Shown piece after piece: positions 61,574 to 64,000 of a DNA stretch of 64,000 nucleotides. The DNA comes from Oppiella nova (taxonomy: Eukaryota; Arthropoda; Arachnida; Sarcoptiformes; Oppiidae), in NCBI GenBank assembly GCA_905397405.1, contig CAJPVJ010000007.1:55566-119565 (forward strand), in the 5' to 3' direction. Both the position numbers and the translations under genes were made by a program. Below the pieces are notes generated by a model. That model was not told the origin of the DNA and ran no database searches. It saw only the letters and a list, made by a program, of their open reading frames with translations. Every line of letters starts with the position of its first letter. Within the stretch, counting starts at the first letter, position 1.

Positions 61574-61696
61574 ACGCCATTCCAATTGTTCGATTTATTC
61601 GGATAAAGATGTCAGGTTTAACTAGATTATCTGGTTTTATCTGAACAGTATCATAGAAGCGATTAGAGGTATATTTTATTCCATGAGGTCATCACG

Positions 61697-62449
61697 ATGC
61701 ATACAACAGGTCATACACAGCAAGAAAACGTGATTTTAATTACAGGCGCTTCTCGCGGAATTGGTGCATTTACTGCCAGCTTATTGGCACAGCAAGGCCA
61801 TAAAATCATTATCAATTATGCCAGTAACGATAAAGAGGCGGAGCATGTTTTGAGTAGTATTCAAGCGTTAGGTGGAACAGCGAGTCTATTTAAAGCCAAC
61901 ATCAGCCATTCCAATGAAGTGACTGCATTATTTGATTATGCAATTCAAACCTATGGTCGATTGGACGTGCTGATCAACAATGCAGGGATTTTGAAATTAA
62001 GTAAGATTGAACAATTAGACGATGAAAGTATTGATCAAGTTTTAGCAATTAATATTAAAGGCCCTTTATATACCATGCGTGAAGCTGCTAAGCGACTGCA
62101 AAAGGGCGGTAAAATTATTAATTTATCCAGCAGTGTGGTGGGTATGAAGCTCGAAACTTATGGTGTTTATACTGCATCAAAAGCTGCTATTGAATCCTTA
62201 ACGGCTATTTTAGCCAAAGAGTTAAGAGGAAAAAATATCACGGTAAATGCCATTGCACCTGGGCCTACGGCAACTGAACTTTTTCTTGAAGGCAAAAGTG
62301 ATGAATTGATTGCTCAGTTAAGCAAAGCTGCACCTTTAGAGCGTTTAGGCACTGTAGAAGATATTGCCGCAGTGTTGGATTTCGCCGTAAATGAAGCGAG
62401 TAATTGGGTCAATGCCCAAGTCCTTCGAGTCAATGGTGGGATCGTTTAA
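61697..62449 (+). CDS. SDR family oxidoreductase (FabG-like)
   Basis: 250 residues. VILITGASRGIGAFTASLLAQQG (cofactor loop), DVLINNAGIL, IINLSSSVVG with the catalytic Ser, and YGVYTASKAAIESL with Y-x-x-x-K; IAPGPTATELF and NAQVLRVNGGIV complete a normal classical SDR. NADP use is likely from the ASR after the glycine loop. The substrate is unknown. Divergent from a LysR gene. Confidence 0.88.
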   Translation: MHTTGHTQQENVILITGASRGIGAFTASLLAQQGHKIIINYASNDKEAEHVLSSIQALGGTASLFKANISHSNEVTALFDYAIQTYGRLDVLINNAGILKLSKIEQLDDESIDQVLAINIKGPLYTMREAAKRLQKGGKIINLSSSVVGMKLETYGVYTASKAAIESLTAILAKELRGKNITVNAIAPGPTATELFLEGKSDELIAQLSKAAPLERLGTVEDIAAVLDFAVNEASNWVNAQVLRVNGGIV

Positions 62450-62573
62450 TTCCAGATGGAAAATCCTGACTCAAGGATTTAATTTGGGGCGATAGAAGAT
62501 AATCACTTTATTTATCTGCTACCGCCCCAAATTCTGATGAGATCAAAGTCTGTGAGAATCAAGGCTATACAAA

Positions 62574-63914
62574 TTATTTTTTATAGGCTTTCGCTTGGGT
62601 TAAATATTTTTCCATTTCTTCATCTGGAACCATTCCTCCTCCAGTCCCCCAGACAATATGATTAGCATTTTCCAATTGCTGTTGGCTAAAGTGATGTAGC
62701 GCGGCATAGTCTTGATGTTGATTGGTCAAAATTGGTCCAAGCATACCCGCCAACGCAGAAGGTTCTAATTTAAGCTGTTCTGCATCATTGAGCATGCCCA
62801 AAAGTACATACATGGTTTCATCAGTTAATGTATAAAAACCGTCTAATAACCTTTGCATGGCTCGACCAACAAAGCCAGATGCTCGCCCAACAGCGAGGCC
62901 ATCAGCAGCGGTGATATTGTCTATACCCAGATCTTGAACTGAAATTTCATCGTGTAAACCTGTTGCAACACCGAGTAACATACAAGGTGAATGGGTCGGC
63001 TCGGCAAAAATACAATGTACATGATCACCAAAGGCCATTTTTAAGCCAAATGCAACGCCACCGGGGCCTCCGCCAACACCACAAGGTAAATAAACAAATA
63101 AAGGATGTTGTTGATCAACCAAAATATTTTTTTGTTCTAATTGTTGTTTTAAACGCTGCCCAGCAACTGCATAACCTAAGAATAAGGTTTGTGAGTTTTC
63201 ATCATCGATAAAAAAGCAGTTTGGATTTTCTAATGCTGCCTTTCTGCCTTGTTCTACGGCAACACCATAATCTTCAGCATATTCAACTACTGTGACATTG
63301 TGCGCACGTAACTTATCTTTTTTCCATTGACGTGCATCTGCTGACATATGCACAGTCACATCAAAGCCTAATTTTGCACTCATAATGCCAATAGAAAGGC
63401 CTAAATTGCCTGTAGAACCGACCGCAATACTGTATTGACTAAAAAACTGTTTAAACTCTGGACTATCCAGTTTTGCATAATCATCCTCAATGTTTAGGCG
63501 TTGTGCTTGAATCGCAAGTTTTTCAGCATGACAAAGCACTTCATAGATACCACCACGCGCTTTAATTGAACCCGATATTGGAAGATGGCTGTCTTTTTTA
63601 AGCCATAATTGACCATGGATCGATTGTCCAAAATACTGTTCCAACTGTTGCTGCATTTGAGGAATCGCTGCCAGTTCGGATTCTATAATACCTTGAGATG
63701 CCGCTGTTTCTGGAAAGGCTTTCATCAAATAGGGTGCAAAGCGTGTCAAACGTGCACTGGCATCATCAATATCTTTTTGGTCTAACCCGACATAGGGCAG
63801 CCCTTCTACCAGTGAGGTAAAATTGGGATTAAACCACGCCACTTCTTTGAGTGCGATAAGGTCTTTAACAATTGGATATTGGGCAATCAGCTGATTAATC
63901 TGTTGAGCGTTCAT
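62574..63914 (-). CDS. dsdA: D-serine ammonia-lyase
   Basis: 446 residues, normal length for DsdA. The PLP lysine lies in [16 protein letters not shown], the phosphate loop is [12 protein letters not shown], and [16 protein letters not shown] is the conserved glycine-rich segment. It converts D-serine to pyruvate and ammonia. AGGAG precedes the ATG. A probable transporter gene lies just upstream on the same strand, as in dsdXA operons. Confidence 0.93.
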   Translation of the reverse strand: MNAQQINQLIAQYPIVKDLIALKEVAWFNPNFTSLVEGLPYVGLDQKDIDDASARLTRFAPYLMKAFPETAASQGIIESELAAIPQMQQQLEQYFGQSIHGQLWLKKDSHLPISGSIKARGGIYEVLCHAEKLAIQAQRLNIEDDYAKLDSPEFKQFFSQYSIAVGSTGNLGLSIGIMSAKLGFDVTVHMSADARQWKKDKLRAHNVTVVEYAEDYGVAVEQGRKAALENPNCFFIDDENSQTLFLGYAVAGQRLKQQLEQKNILVDQQHPLFVYLPCGVGGGPGGVAFGLKMAFGDHVHCIFAEPTHSPCMLLGVATGLHDEISVQDLGIDNITAADGLAVGRASGFVGRAMQRLLDGFYTLTDETMYVLLGMLNDAEQLKLEPSALAGMLGPILTNQHQDYAALHHFSQQQLENANHIVWGTGGGMVPDEEMEKYLTQAKAYKK

Positions 63915-63931
63915 AAAATACTCCTAAAGGC

Positions 63932-64000
63932 TTAAATAAAATGAGAAAGCAGGAAGGTGCAGCCCAATGCGGTGAGGGAGGCAAGGAAAGTTGCAGAGGT
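63932..64000 (-). CDS. 3' end of a membrane protein gene, possibly a D-serine permease
   Basis: 23 codons enter from the right edge on the - strand and read TSATFLASLTALGCTFLLS then HFI and TAA (63932-63934), a hydrophobic helix. Its place 17 bases before dsdA suggests a DsdX/GntP-type permease, which only the sequence beyond the window can confirm. Confidence 0.4.
   Translation of the reverse strand, partial: TSATFLASLTALGCTFLLSHFI

Overview
The window is low-GC DNA that looks like an Acinetobacter chromosome. The best evidence is the divergent pobR/pobA pair, the vanillate genes with VanR-type operators, the paired AAHS transporters and OprD-type porins, dsdA, and several Acinetobacter-style secreted proteins. 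The species cannot be determined from the sequence alone.

Region 1 (1-14.4 kb) is the late half of a contractile-tail prophage on the + strand, entered part-way through. It carries a tail assembly chaperone with a -1 frameshift extension, a tape measure protein, baseplate genes (Dit-like, plug, hub, spike, gp25-like, J, DUF2612), tail fibre genes, a holin, an endolysin and a broken spanin. No integrase or capsid gene is inside the window. A 3.1-kb accessory block sits between the tape measure and the Dit-like gene. It holds an LprI-like lysozyme-inhibitor gene, a second small secreted protein, and a two-gene cassette: a HipA-like kinase followed by a protein joining a HipA-N-like half to a HIRAN domain. 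Three short copies of the tape-measure 3' end separate the cassettes, which look like recombination scars. I regard this block as the most interesting part of the window.

Region 2 (14.4-34.9 kb) is a patchwork of accessory DNA. It has an orphan SUKH immunity gene next to an HNH toxin remnant, both lying between two halves of the spanin gene. A McrB (lacking its P-loop) and McrC island ends in a truncated HTH regulator and is flanked by tRNA/tmRNA-3'-end-like direct repeats. Further on are a gamma-resorcylate-decarboxylase-type catabolic cluster (decarboxylase, MFS, OprD porin, LysR) and a Fic protein preceded by 12-bp tandem repeats. Two almost identical lipoprotein genes lie 13 kb apart, and there are several secreted proteins and pseudogenes.

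Region 3 (35-44.8 kb) is aromatic catabolism: pobR/pobA for 4-hydroxybenzoate, then vanR, vanBA, vanK and an OprD porin for vanillate. The vanA-vanK gap holds four palindromes of the VanR operator type. Both routes lead to protocatechuate.

Region 4 (44.9-64 kb) looks like ordinary chromosome. It has a DHA2-type MFS exporter with a LysR regulator, a pqiA-pqiA-pqiB-pqiC operon, a Tat-exported phospholipase C with a small lipoprotein, and a 282-bp element with perfect 12-bp terminal inverted repeats. There is also a DUF4344 metallopeptidase lipoprotein and a five-gene run (PF10118 protein, thioesterase, GST, two SDRs). The window ends with a LysR/SDR pair and dsdA, followed by the end of a probable permease gene.
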